From Listronotus oregonensis (Eukaryota; Arthropoda; Insecta; Coleoptera; Curculionidae), in NCBI GenBank assembly GCA_019359885.1, contig JAHBCN010000533.1:1-64000 (forward strand): a stretch of DNA of 64,000 bases. The letters are read 5' to 3'. The notes beneath the pieces were generated by a model. The model saw nothing but the letters and a program-made list of their open reading frames with translations. It made no database searches and was not told the DNA's origin. Shown here one piece after another: positions 56,001 to 64,000 of the stretch. The position numbers were made by a program, and so were the translations under genes. Position 1 is the stretch's first letter; every line of letters starts with the position of its first letter.

Positions 56001-57854
56001 TATAAAATATGGAAACCTTGATAATTTTAACTTACTGTTCAATCTCAGCAGGAGTCATCTTGCTCTTCTCCTTTTTCTCAATTTTCCTTAATTTTTTCAA
56101 TAAATTACTTTCTTTCTCAGACTGAACTGTTACTGTACCAGCAATAACAGCTTCGGTAGTATTATTTTTGCTAAGAGTTTTTAATCCACTTCCATTCTCA
56201 GAACCTAAAACATTAGTGTCCTGTTTGACTGATGTGAATGTAAACTTTATATAAAGCTATTAAATGTATCCTTAAAATCTAGTAAAAAATAGAAATTGCA
56301 CTAAATAAAATGTGTTTTCTATCAAAAAAGAACTATTTAGAACCCTTTTTTAGAGCACCTTATATATGTTAAACTGTTTGTTTTATATAACACCTCTTTT
56401 AAATCCTAAAGCTTTGGACAAATATCTACATTAATTAAAAACTCTCCTTACCTTGTGGTGTTGCATAATCAATCTTTTTATGCCTATGCCTTACAATTTC
56501 ACTAATAAAGTCAAAAACAGCACAACCAAAAGTATCTAGCAAATATGCTACTACTTCATCATCATTTCTTCCTGATACTAGCTGTTCTTCAACGATAGAT
56601 TTAAATTCCTGATAACTATAGTTGGGTATAGAACCTTGATAGATTTCAAACATGGTGTATAAAGGGTAACTGTCATTTTCCTTGGAACTACTAGACTTAG
56701 GCTGTTCAACATAGAGAAGGGAAAATCCATTTTTCTCCTTCTTTTCTAGATGCTTTTCGATTTCTGGCAAATTTTCTCGCAGGGGAATGTAAAAAATTGG
56801 ATTTAGTGGTTTTACACTTTGTTTGGGATCTACATTAGCTGTTTTTATAGAGGTTTTCTGTTGTTTTTCAAAGTGATCATTTGGAAGACGATCAGCAATA
56901 TTTTCAATCAGCTAAAATTATATACATACAAGTTGGGAGATAAGAACTAAATCAAAAAAATAATTTTTTACAAAGATATTGTTTTAAATACATTTTTACG
57001 TTTAGCTTTGTTTTTATTTTTGTTTGTTTTTTTTTTCACTAATAATTGACATGCACAAAACAGTACTTTTGATTCTAGACAAGATTTAATACCCATAGTA
57101 GCACAGTATGACAGTATCAAAAATTGTCTGGCTCTTATAAACTTAATAATCCTTATGTTACCTCACTGATTTTTTCCAAAGTACTGGCTGGCATCCTGGC
57201 AAAAAATTGTTTATTAAAATGTCGACGCTGTTTATATTCCCTAATAATTTTGACAACATTTTCACAAACAGTTTCTTCCAAAGGAACATCATCCTTTACT
57301 CTTGACTCAACTTGTTTTTGAACTGCATCTCTTAAAAATTTTAAGAACAACAATCCTTTGGCAGTGTCAAAATCTGGGCTGTATTTAAATATGTTTTCAA
57401 TTCTGTCATATTCACATCTAAAAATACATTATAGTTTTTTACTTACAAAATGGTAATTCCCAGGTTAAACATTATTTGTTTCTGGTATTGTTTACATTAT
57501 TTTCCTTAATTTTATTTTTGTGAGTTATCTACAAAAAATTGCTTTTTACTATTTTTACCCTCTATAAAAAATTTATACACAAACAACGGAGGGTTTTGAT
57601 GGCCTACCTAAAATGACATGATCCAGCTCTATACAAAAAGCATAGTGTTATTAACATTTCTACACATCATACTAACCTAATTCGACTATTACTGAACTAG
57701 GGTTCTGTTTTTTTAGAACTACACATGTAGATAACATTGGAATAAAAATGAAAAAGAAGACAACTTACTCAAAAACTGAATACTGCTTTACATCTGCTTC
57801 CTTTATCAGTTGCAGCCCATGAAAATCTCGAAAAAAGTTCGAGGGCTCACCCAT
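25374..57854 (-). CDS. ASCC3: ASC-1 complex helicase subunit 3 (two-cassette Ski2/Brr2-like DExH helicase)
   Basis: Thirty coding exons join in consistent phases to about 2,056 residues (human ASCC3 is 2,202). Cassette 1: APTGAGKT (about 446-453), TPEKWD, DEVH (about 558), SATLP, GRAGRPQ (about 790), then winged-helix and Sec63-like regions. Cassette 2: APTGSGKT (about 1289), TPEKWD, DEIH (about 1392), STAMAN in motif III, GRAGRPQ (about 1627), then a C-terminal Sec63-like region. The text follows ASCC3 rather than Brr2 throughout (e.g. LVCAPTGAGKTNIALL, ECTGDMQLTKKEI). ASCC3 is a 3'-5' helicase of the ASC-1 complex, acting in ALKBH-linked repair and collided-ribosome splitting. One exon of the second winged helix (about 33-40 residues, length 1 mod 3) is not found intact between 34264 and 30428. 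The ATG at 57854 is the first in the last recognisable exon; an acceptor before it implies at least one more 5' exon. Confidence 0.95.
25690..26130. mobile_element. Possible hAT-type remnant
   Basis: CCTGGAAAACCTGGAAATG and TCATGGAATTTT near 25732-25765 resemble termini of a hAT family. The downstream plus-strand frame to 26130 is Phe/Leu-rich with no clear domain. Weak. Confidence 0.3.
26173..26794 (-). CDS. ASCC3: ASCC3 exon 30 (C-terminal Sec63-like domain)
   Basis: 207 codons: AMMNLAAGRNWLDCTLKLIY, MLIQGYMISESNLIMLPYI, and a beta-rich Ig-like end with KQKDEFWFMILVLEGELI and EVPVHLR. Acceptor ATTTTAG, donor GTAAGT. This is the largest exon. Confidence 0.95.
27728..27782. repeat. Hairpin built from CACTAGTG palindromes
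   Basis: ACTCACTAGTGAGATAAA is followed after 16 nt by its exact inverse TTTATCTCACTAGTGAGT. Each arm contains its own palindrome, ACTCACTAGTGAGT-like. Confidence 0.7.
28019..28118. repeat. GC-cored palindrome
   Basis: GTGTTATTACATAT, GAAAA, TTAGCCCT and GGCC on the left pair with GGCC, AGGGCTAA, TTTTC and ATATGTATAATAACAC on the right. The centre is GGCCTGCGGCC. Looks like a complete small foldback element. Confidence 0.65.
28256..28560. repeat. Dispersed repeat, related copy at 6240-6600
   Basis: In ASCC3 between exons 29 and 30. Shares ordered blocks with the copy in syntenin intron 2, including CTAAACTTAAATGGATGCA. About three quarters of positions look alike by eye. Confidence 0.55.
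28808..28973 (-). CDS. ASCC3: ASCC3 exon 29 (cassette 2 Sec63-like)
   Basis: 55 codons: DLARDLNINSSFPFDSPCLK, MIKCYLLDANLPNQEYVLD, LKSVLDQIIRIIH. Matches FDSPHTKAHLLLQAHLSR and TKTVLDQALRVCQ of the family. Acceptor CTTTTAG, donor GTAAGT. Confidence 0.95.
28974..30234. other. ASCC3 intron (exons 28-29)
   Basis: Non-coding. A GC-richer stretch at 29390-29560 and a repeat-like stretch at 29735-30040 (ACCCACCTAGTTCTAAAATA) are probably transposon pieces I cannot name. Confidence 0.35.
30235..30428 (-). CDS. ASCC3: ASCC3 exon 28 (cassette 2 winged helix end, Sec63-like start)
   Basis: AIKGFYEPTFLGMLGCQYYL, SYKTIHFLSENM, LLMLICQVEEYRLFPVRHNE. The PVRHNED block is a hallmark of ASCC3. The segment normally reading GRIASYYYL is diverged (GMLGCQYYL). 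Starts in phase 0, so the missing exon before it must be 1 mod 3 long. Donor GTAAGT. Confidence 0.93.
30429..32009. other. ASCC3 intron, downstream side of the exon array
   Basis: Contains AT-only noise at 30540-30780. At 30870-31010 there is a stretch rich in ATCGATG (GTGCTGGGCGATGTTCATCG), like one end of a hAT element. I searched both this stretch and 33756-34263 for the missing winged-helix exon and did not find it. Confidence 0.5.
32718..32818 (-). pseudogene. Exon-like repeat unit (winged-helix exon copy, two in-frame stops)
   Basis: The acceptor is at 32819-32820. The reading phase matches exon 26, giving R-W-L-A-N-P-S-Y-Y-Q-L-E-L-Q-Y-L-R-P-S-I-T-K-I before TAG. Vertebrate ASCC3 has RLIMNPSYYNLG at this place. 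The low-coordinate limit is approximate, set where the I-S-L-E-F block ends. Confidence 0.6.
32881..32981 (-). pseudogene. Exon-like repeat unit (winged-helix exon copy, two in-frame stops)
   Basis: Acceptor intact at 32982-32983. Reads R-W-L-T-N-P-S-Y-Y-Q-L-E, then the shared TAG. It differs from its neighbour by one residue (Thr for Ala), so the copies have begun to diverge. Confidence 0.6.
33355..33455 (-). pseudogene. Exon-like repeat unit (winged-helix exon copy, two in-frame stops)
   Basis: Acceptor intact at 33456-33457. Reads R-L-L-A-N-P-S-Y-Y-Q-L-E-L-Q-Y, closest to the family text RLIMNPSYY. The shared stop after T-K-I is present. Confidence 0.6.
34264..34407 (-). CDS. ASCC3: ASCC3 exon 26 (cassette 2, entry to winged helix)
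   Basis: KFLFEPFPVESNLLESLPD, VNAEIANGNIVTKAQ and FIESTFFFR, then two bases of an Arg codon. The donor is GTATCT. The family continues with R-L-x-x-N-P-S-Y-Y; that continuation is seen only in the tandem repeat units at 32.8-33.6 kb. Confidence 0.96.
34540..34690 (-). CDS. ASCC3: ASCC3 exon 25 (cassette 2 motif VI)
   Basis: TEYFDAATKRYVDMPITDVI and MCGRAGRPQFDNTGVACVM, ending ESKKNFY before a split Arg. Acceptor TTGTAG, donor GTATGT. Confidence 0.97.
34691..35775. other. ASCC3 intron (exons 24-25)
   Basis: Non-coding AT-rich DNA with no recognisable element. Confidence 0.4.
35776..35901 (-). CDS. ASCC3: ASCC3 exon 24 (cassette 2 motif V)
   Basis: LCEADRNLVEQLYVNQKIQV and ATSTLAWGVNFPARLVIVK. 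Acceptor TTTTTAG, donor GTAAAG. Confidence 0.96.
36217..36366 (-). CDS. ASCC3: ASCC3 exon 23 (cassette 2 RecA2)
   Basis: 49 codons, YELMKYLLSEVNPQKWM to LAQLLSYGIGMHHA before a split Gly. Donor GTATAG. Confidence 0.95.
36515..36700 (+). pseudogene. Mariner transposase C-terminal fragment
   Basis: Plus strand reads ELERPSHSPDLAP, stop, YFILFRKN. This matches the mariner block H-P-P-Y-S-P-D-L-A-P-x-D-Y-F-L-F, which carries the third catalytic Asp. Here the residue following the Pro is a stop. Inside the ASCC3 intron between exons 22 and 23. Confidence 0.65.
36855..37047 (-). CDS. ASCC3: ASCC3 exon 22 (cassette 2 RecA2)
   Basis: RGLFNFSSAVRPVPLEIHL, HYCPRMAAMNKSVYQAI and ALIFVSSRKQTRIT (motif IV). 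Acceptor ATTTTAG, donor GTAAAG. Confidence 0.97.
37395..38062. mobile_element. Foldback element with ACAGGGTGTC-type motifs
   Basis: ACACTAAATATCT-like, GCTCCTGT, AAAAAAACTTAA and GTATTGGTAAATATACAGGG on the left are mirrored on the right (CCCTGTATATTTACCAATAC, TTAAGTTTTTTTC, CAGGAGC). Arms are about 170 bp. Confidence 0.7.
38103..38560. mobile_element. Foldback element next to the previous one
   Basis: CCCCGTTTTGAAGGGTGGGG pairs with CCCACCCCTTAAAAAGGGG. Inner pair ATCAAAGATAGTTTAATTGA with TCAATTAAACTATCTTTGAT. The 85-residue minus-strand frame here is a by-product. Confidence 0.7.
38942..39087 (-). CDS. ASCC3: ASCC3 exon 21 (cassette 2 motif III)
   Basis: EDRGPVLEVIVSRMN and IIGLSTAMANPGDLAYWL. 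Motif III reads STA rather than SAT, as in other ASCC3 second cassettes. Donor GTAGAA. Confidence 0.96.
39175..39424 (-). CDS. ASCC3: ASCC3 exon 20 (cassette 2 motifs Ia, Ib, II)
   Basis: VVYIAPMKALVRERVLDW, VEVTGDITPRS, TTPEKWDAMSRNW and LMVIDEIHLL. The DExH residues are intact. Donor GTAGGT. Confidence 0.97.
39511..39800 (-). CDS. ASCC3: ASCC3 exon 19 (cassette 2 Walker A)
   Basis: 96 codons. LDLQPLPKQVLRN, YPFTHFNAVQSQVFHSCYY and LGAPTGSGKTIVAELCIL, motif I of cassette 2. Ends NPEQK at donor GTTTGT. Confidence 0.97.
39801..41505. other. ASCC3 intron (exons 18-19)
   Basis: Non-coding. Contains a degenerate tandem repeat at 40827-41150. No gene seen. Confidence 0.45.
40827..41150. repeat. 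Degenerate tandem repeat, about three units
   Basis: Units start near 40827, 40938 and 41079. They share CATGATATTCC, CGCTAGA, CCGAATTTGTGGTCGAAAAG and AAAACTACCCCTAG. Unit length varies between about 110 and 140 bp. Confidence 0.55.
41506..41747 (-). CDS. ASCC3: ASCC3 exon 18 (cassette 1 Ig-like end)
   Basis: Eighty codons: VKLLVTPTFKWDNQTHGT, FYAWVEDPSHDAIYHIESF and TVPLTKPLSLEYFVRVV. Matches the WVEDPTNDHIYHSEYF stretch of vertebrate ASCC3. Acceptor TAACAG, donor GTAAGT. Confidence 0.96.
41904..42077 (-). CDS. ASCC3: ASCC3 exon 17 (cassette 1 Sec63-like)
   Basis: ALEILNLNIDELKEMSEREL and HYCHIFPMVDVDIVVKPITD, the end of the helical part and the start of the Ig-like part of the first Sec63 region. 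Donor GTAAGG. Confidence 0.93.
42078..43786. other. ASCC3 intron (exons 16-17), first part
   Basis: Non-coding. A GC-richer piece at 42160-42360 and several short open frames show no recognisable product. Confidence 0.4.
43787..44060 (-). mobile_element. tRNA-derived SINE
   Basis: On the minus strand a head of about 75 nt has box A-like TAGCGTAGTGG and box B GGTTCGATTCCC. CTCCGGTA and TGCCGGAG pair as an acceptor stem. About 190 nt of unrelated body follow, ending in CGGTACTTTGGTACTTAGG before TATA-rich DNA. A tRNA head with a longer body is the SINE plan, not a functional tRNA gene. Confidence 0.75.
44190..44359 (-). CDS. ASCC3: ASCC3 exon 16 (cassette 1 Sec63-like)
   Basis: TVVRLARALFEIAKDRNYAL, then MLAQMLEQQMWDHIHPLMQF, ending LNSH before a split Arg. 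Corresponds to AARIVRALFEIALRKRW. Acceptor ATTTTAG, donor GTGAGT. Confidence 0.95.
44490..45310 (+). pseudogene. Decayed transposase, IS630/Tc1-mariner superfamily (DUF4817-type)
   Basis: Across frameshifts the plus strand reads ALRPIYGVDGRPAESTIHRL (helix-turn-helix), FSDKVHFSLSGFVNKQNC, NGERY, NGDVNWPPRSCGLTPLNFF, LKANIKREIAAIEPHL and VIENWTHRI. These are consecutive blocks of a common insect transposase. The catalytic SDEAHF reads SDKVHF. Several stops interrupt it. It lies in the ASCC3 intron between exons 15 and 16, antisense to the gene. Confidence 0.75.
45753..45926 (-). CDS. ASCC3: ASCC3 exon 15 (cassette 1 Sec63-like)
   Basis: 58 codons, phase 0. VRMDEVHELDRLRECNEYEI, then VICLIQANISRAQIRVSSL and SDSQYIMQ, matching the helical part of the family's first Sec63 domain. 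Donor GTAAGC. Confidence 0.93.
45927..46480. other. ASCC3 intron (exons 14-15), start
   Basis: Holds ATCATGATTTAG and ATCGATGATTTTTT (46107-46150). Similar AATCATGATTTAAATC lies inverted at about 49490-49580. The two may be the ends of one large hAT element enclosing all the repeats between them. Confidence 0.35.
46481..49140. repeat. Tandem duplication of a short element, second copy split by a hAT insertion
   Basis: Copy 1 (46637-46908) runs GTTGACAACTAAAAGTGGAA ... CAACTTTGGTGTAAACGCG. Copy 2 starts the same way at 46931, is interrupted at 46996, resumes at 48940 and ends with the same CAACTTTGGTGTAAACGCG near 49105-49125. Copy 1 shows the uninterrupted sequence at the insertion point (GAAAATTAGTGGAGAACT). 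Confidence 0.75.
46997..48939. mobile_element. Non-autonomous hAT element with AAGACC-repeat ends
   Basis: Starts TAGTGATGAGC and ends GCTCATCACTA. The 8-bp AAACTAGT flanks both sides (46989-46996 and 48940-48947). Both ends carry arrays of AAGACC/GGTCTT (47012-47140 and 48800-48925). The interior has no transposase. It contains another inserted element at about 47345-47625, with AGAGCCGGATTTAA and TTAAATCCACCCC ends. Confidence 0.85.
49141..49633. other. ASCC3 intron (exons 14-15), end
   Basis: Poly-T/A-rich, with inverted ATCATGATTTAAATCGTGATT near 49547-49572. No gene. Confidence 0.4.
49634..50005 (-). CDS. ASCC3: ASCC3 exon 14 (cassette 1 winged helix and start of Sec63-like region)
   Basis: 124 codons, phase 0. 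IVLGTVSNLREAMEWLSNTF, NPLVYGLTFKE, SQMIRFDTTLGELRPTNFGR and IASFYYISYKTMELF form the winged-helix module and its exit. Ends SEASEFQQIQ. Donor GTGAGA. Confidence 0.97.
50071..51212 (-). mobile_element. Tc1/mariner-superfamily transposon remnant with matched termini
   Basis: Left end TACAGGGTGTAAAAAGTATG and the inverse at the right end agree over about 28 bp (continuing ATGCTCAC). TA flanks fit the family. Minus-strand frame 50586-50843 (MLLIYGEANKNPNLAAQIYR, then RSLGREVNVSHTTV) is the N-terminal helix-turn-helix part of a DUF4817-type transposase. The catalytic part is gone. Confidence 0.8.
51270..51494 (-). CDS. ASCC3: ASCC3 exon 13 (cassette 1 motif VI)
   Basis: 75 codons, phase 0. Encodes GTLHYDATKSTFVDMDM, IFGRAGRPQYDTSGHG (motif VI arginines present) and VPDNLNAE. 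Acceptor TTTTAG, donor GTAAGT. Confidence 0.97.
51578..51702 (-). CDS. ASCC3: ASCC3 exon 12 (cassette 1 motif V)
   Basis: Encodes MIRSDRLEVEHLFRNGELKV and CTTTLAWGVNLPAHAVIIR, motif V of cassette 1. Acceptor ATCTAG, donor GTTAGT. Confidence 0.96.
51703..52943. other. ASCC3 intron (exons 11-12)
   Basis: Contains a LINE fragment at 52010-52215. Otherwise non-coding. Confidence 0.45.
52010..52215 (-). mobile_element. LINE reverse-transcriptase fragment
   Basis: Minus-strand frame starts LEYCSSVCGLASPKTLSIP, the same block as at 12590-12850 (EYCSxVWxxASP). Sixty residues only. Confidence 0.5.
52944..53130 (-). CDS. ASCC3: ASCC3 exon 11 (cassette 1 motif IV)
   Basis: Encodes AMVFVTSRNATASVAKRL and ends FGIHHA before a split Gly. 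The FVTSRN stretch replaces the more common FVHARN. Donor GTAAAT. Confidence 0.96.
53511..53628 (-). CDS. ASCC3: ASCC3 exon 10 (cassette 1, RecA2 entry)
   Basis: Thirty-nine codons, YRSVPLTTSFIGCK to VVDFVRDGHQ, matching FRPVPLxQTFxG of the family. Acceptor ATCTAG, donor GTAAGA. Confidence 0.95.
53804..54038 (-). CDS. ASCC3: ASCC3 exon 9 (cassette 1 DEVH and SAT motifs)
   Basis: Encodes LLIIDEVHLLNGSRGPV (motif II, DExH) and ALSATLPGYLDVA (motif III), ending GLFFFDN. Donor GTAAAG. The catalytic Asp-Glu and His are present. Confidence 0.97.
54039..54831. other. ASCC3 intron (exons 8-9)
   Basis: Contains an inverted-repeat element at about 54140-54605. CTTTTTCGCCCATTATAT and ATATAATGGGCGAAAAAGG are its clearest arms. 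Otherwise AT-rich. Confidence 0.5.
54832..55024 (-). CDS. ASCC3: ASCC3 exon 8 (cassette 1 motifs Ia/Ib)
   Basis: Encodes IIYVCPMKALATEM (motif Ia), CTGDMQLTKKEI and LVTTPEKWDVITRK (motif Ib). Acceptor TTCCAG, donor GTAATT. Very close to family consensus. Confidence 0.97.
55201..55360 (-). CDS. ASCC3: ASCC3 exon 7 (cassette 1 Walker A)
   Basis: Encodes IQSEVFPVAYNSNENMLVCA followed by PTGAGKTNIALL, the motif I ATP-binding loop of cassette 1, through IKKNDFK. Acceptor AAACAG, donor GTAATG. Confidence 0.97.
55559..55742 (-). CDS. ASCC3: ASCC3 exon 6 (start of cassette 1, Q-motif-like region)
   Basis: Sixty codons, from KYDGVSIMQPE to LDTIGQLVFKDIKQFNR. The last part matches the conserved DEIGQLAFKGMKRLNRIQ stretch just before motif I. 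Donor GTAGGT. Confidence 0.93.
55851..55972 (-). CDS. ASCC3: ASCC3 exon 5 (linker before cassette 1)
   Basis: Forty codons: AEAEYEVAKNTPLFKKQ then LDPNEYPHVHDQ. The YPHV segment aligns with the conserved IHYPHVYDSQ of vertebrate ASCC3. Donor GTAAGT. Confidence 0.9.
56036..56204 (-). CDS. ASCC3: ASCC3 exon 4 (basic linker)
   Basis: Acceptor TGTTTTAG, donor GTAAGT, 55 full codons. The 3' half is Lys/Glu-rich (LLKKLRKIEKKEKSKM), equivalent to the vertebrate YRREEKRIARREKK segment before cassette 1. Confidence 0.88.
56452..56911 (-). CDS. ASCC3: ASCC3 exon 3 (N-terminal ASCC2-contacting region by family)
   Basis: 153 codons plus one base. It begins LIENIADRLPND, includes a Lys/Glu-rich stretch, and ends EIVRHRHKKIDYATPQ. 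Acceptor AATTTTAG, donor GTAAGG. The segment corresponds by position to the vertebrate N-terminal part that binds ASCC2; this is inference. Confidence 0.85.
57162..57417 (-). CDS. ASCC3: ASCC3 exon 2 (N-terminal region)
   Basis: One base plus 85 codons, acceptor ATTTTTAG, donor GTAACA. Encodes CEYDRIENIFKYSP and a helical charged stretch ending STLEKISE. Assigned by splice phase and ORF; sequence resemblance to vertebrate ASCC3 is weak here. Confidence 0.85.
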
Positions 57855-57874
57855 ATTTTGGGTTGAAATTTCAG
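57769..57874 (-). CDS. ASCC3: ASCC3 exon 1 seen (start codon at 57854)
   Basis: Acceptor TTATAG at 57875-57876, donor GTAAGT. The frame is open across the exon; the first ATG gives MGEPSNFFRDFHGLQLIKEA. An acceptor upstream means a further exon (5' UTR or more N-terminus) that I could not find. The N-terminus is poorly conserved in this family, so the start is uncertain. Confidence 0.7.
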
Positions 57875-58560
57875 CTATAACAAAATATTTTTAAAATTTA
57901 ATAAATCACATGAGAGGCTTAAATTACCTGCTACCATATTGCACAATATGTTTTGAAAAACATTTAAAACCACTGAAACTATCAAATTTTTGATAAAAAT
58001 CTTTTAGGTTAGGTTAGAATAACGTCATATTTGACAGTTTTCTTTTGTTCTTCTCCCCTGGTAGTTCAAATGAATCATAGGGGAATTTAAGTGAGATTGT
58101 TTTGTCCATGAACGGGAAATCCTTCGAGCATACACCTTCTAGAAGCAGCTTTACTGCTCGGAAGTGCGTTAATGTGGCAGATGAGGCAAGAGAGAAGGGT
58201 TAAGCGTAGTTCATATGCTTGCGAAATGCGATTTGCGAAACTTGTTCTGATTGGTCGATTTCAAATGTGTCAATTGTAGGAGCTCTCTATTCTTAAGTTT
58301 TTGCGATTCGCATTATTTAAAATCTAGGGGCGGAAAATTGACGGATTCTTATTGGTCGACTTAAAATATGTGAGTTGTCCAAGAGGATAATGTCACTTTT
58401 TTGCGTTTCGTAATATTTGAAATGTGAGAAGCGGGAAAATTGACTTTAATTTAAGATTTTGCGAATTCCGCAAAATTGAAGACCACGAGCATGCGTATTG
58501 ATATAGATACTGTTTGATTTTGGCGTTGCCCAAAGATTAAGTTATTACGGTTCAATTCCA
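57875..58560. other. Upstream flank of ASCC3
   Basis: Probable promoter and 5' exon lie here or further up, but no donor site can be matched with confidence. Two inverted CCAAT boxes (ATTGGTCGA at about 58253 and 58351) sit in similar contexts 98 bp apart. TTAGGTTAGGTTAG occurs at 58006-58019. Confidence 0.3.
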
Positions 58561-58573
58561 AATTGTTATTTAC

Positions 58574-62345
<3,772 letters not shown>

Positions 62346-64000
62346 GGGGAAAATTTTGGAATTCGAAATTTGAAAACGTTTTGCAAGAAAAAGTTTATAC
62401 CCGGGGCTTGTTCGCCCGACAAAGTGGGAAAGCTGCCGGTACTATGTAAAAGTATAGTTGTATTTTAGTCACCTACCCGCTTATCAAGTCTTATAAGCGG
62501 TTTTGTGATGACGACATTTTTTTATTAACGTGATATTTCAGCAACAATACATGTCTTTAAAGACAAACGCATACACGCGATGGAATTAAAGGAAAAACTA
62601 CATAAAAGTTAGGATTATAAAAAAGACTTATATATTAATATTAAAGTTAAATAGAATGGCGGAACAAAAATAAATAAAAAATAACAATTAATTCAATGAG
62701 AAGAAGCACTTTTCACTTATTAATGTCACTAGTGACACTAGTTAAGATGAGGCGTGTTGTTAAATTCATCAGATGGTTTAGCGCTGAAATCTATCGTGAC
62801 GTCACACTAGATTACCGCTAGTTTTATCCTTGTCCATATACTACTTAAACAACGGCCATCTTTCTTTATCGTTTTTCCATCAATTAATTTAAAAACGGCT
62901 TGATGAAACAGCGATTAGTGCGCACGATTCATCGTAAGCCCAACTGTCAACAACTAACCCCTTTTTTATTCCGTGCTGTCAATGCGTCATGACTCGATGG
63001 CTCCAATGACATTTCTTACCTATCTTCACGGTGCCAAACAGTAGCTGTTTAAGAACAACCACTTTTCTTACCTAAGTTAAAGTTAGTTCTGCCAAGCTGT
63101 TGACTCGATGGAACACGCAATTTCCTTGTCAAGTTACGACTTCCAAACGATAAAATGTCAAATTTTGCTTACCTAAGTTAGAAGTTATTTCTGCCCAGAC
63201 TATTTTGAATGATCGAACACGCTTTCGGTTGAGGTCAAGATTCTGACTTAGCTGTGACAAATCGATACGGCCAACTAATGTGAAATTTCTCAACTTAGGT
63301 TAGCCAAGATATCTCAGACAGAAATCCGGGCAAGGGGGGAGGTCAGATTCTGACTTAGCTGTGACAAATCGTACGGCCAACTAAGTGAGTTTCCCTCAAC
63401 TTAGGTCAGAATTTGTGCTGTTCGTAAGCAGCTAGTACCATGGCTAAAATACAGCTTATAAAAACTTTTTTAGTGATACATATATCATTGCGCGAGAGAG
63501 AAAACAGAATAGATCTATAACCTTTCCCTTTTGCTCCAACGTGCTGATGGGAAGAGGCCGACCAATAGTGTATATTCAAAAATGCTCATTTACTTCCATA
63601 TCAAGTCTTCTTAAATATCAATTTAAATTTAAAAAAAAACCGCAGTAAACGATATCCATGCAAATAACGTACTGCACAGACTATTGAGCAAAAATTTACA
63701 TACATTTAAATTTAAAAAAAAAACATTTACAAAAATAGCAACATTTATTAGGATATCAAAAAAGAGAAATAACAATAATTAGGGTAACATGGTAATTTTA
63801 CACTAAAATAACGTATAACAAAACAATCTTAAGTAGGTTCTACACGACAAGTCTTAACTTCAATTTATTGTTACGAGAAATTGCGACTGTGTATTTCATC
63901 AATATTTTGTAAATCACACGGAAAAATTTAGGCTCATTAAGTTGTAATGATATTTAGGATTACCAACCAACAACGTTAATTTTATTAATAACATATGAAA
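62346..64000. other. Window end, no gene seen
   Basis: Ordinary AT-rich DNA returns after the distorted block. It includes a direct repeat at 63241 and 63348 (period 107, TTCTGACTTAGCTGTGACAA) and CTTACCTAAGTTA at about 63069 and 63170. No conserved frame. Confidence 0.5.

Noticed and set aside
53131..57854. Brr2 (SNRNP200) as the identity of the helicase
   Set aside because: Brr2 shares the two-cassette plan, but the sequence blocks here (LVCAPTGAGKTNIALL, CTGDMQLTKKEI, WVEDPSHDAIYH, PVRHNED) follow ASCC3.

Overview
The window looks like nuclear DNA from an insect. It is strongly AT-rich and intron-rich, with GT..AG splice sites, and is crowded with short inverted-repeat DNA transposons, hAT and Tc1/mariner-type remnants, LINE tails and a tRNA-derived SINE. 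The two conserved genes are ordinary animal genes. The transposon mix suits an insect, perhaps a beetle, but I cannot name a species from this window.

Layout: 1-2451 is repeat-filled flanking DNA. 2452-21251 (+) is syntenin (SDCBP-like), five coding exons giving 306 residues. Its 14.5-kb second intron is packed with mobile elements. 21252-25373 is the intergenic gap. 25374-57854 (-) is the activating signal cointegrator 1 complex subunit 3 gene (ASCC3), a two-cassette Ski2/Brr2-type DExH helicase. I could join thirty exons, with consistent splice phases, into about 2,056 residues. The two genes are convergent (tail to tail). 57875-64000 lies upstream of ASCC3 and holds a TA microsatellite and a transposon whose sequence is distorted by homopolymer stretching.

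The most notable structure sits in the ASCC3 intron at 30429-34263. The exon for the second-cassette winged helix is missing as a single copy. In its place is a tandem array of units about 163 bp long (about 32010-33755). Read on the minus strand, the units carry a 3' splice site followed by sequence that continues the helicase protein in the right phase (R-L-L-A-N-P-S-Y-Y-Q-L-E). Every readable unit then has in-frame stops. Part of an exon has therefore been multiplied with its acceptor, or the assembly has collapsed and distorted a real exon array. The low-coordinate side of the array shows the same homopolymer distortion as 59.1-62.3 kb.

Functionally, syntenin is a tandem-PDZ adaptor linking membrane receptors, syndecans and ALIX/ESCRT. 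ASCC3 is the motor of the ASC-1 complex (alkylation-damage repair, rescue of collided ribosomes). Nothing here suggests a shared pathway; the genes are simply neighbours. The rest of the window is mobile-element debris, some of it clearly nested. One hAT element sits inside one copy of a tandem duplication whose other copy preserves the empty site.
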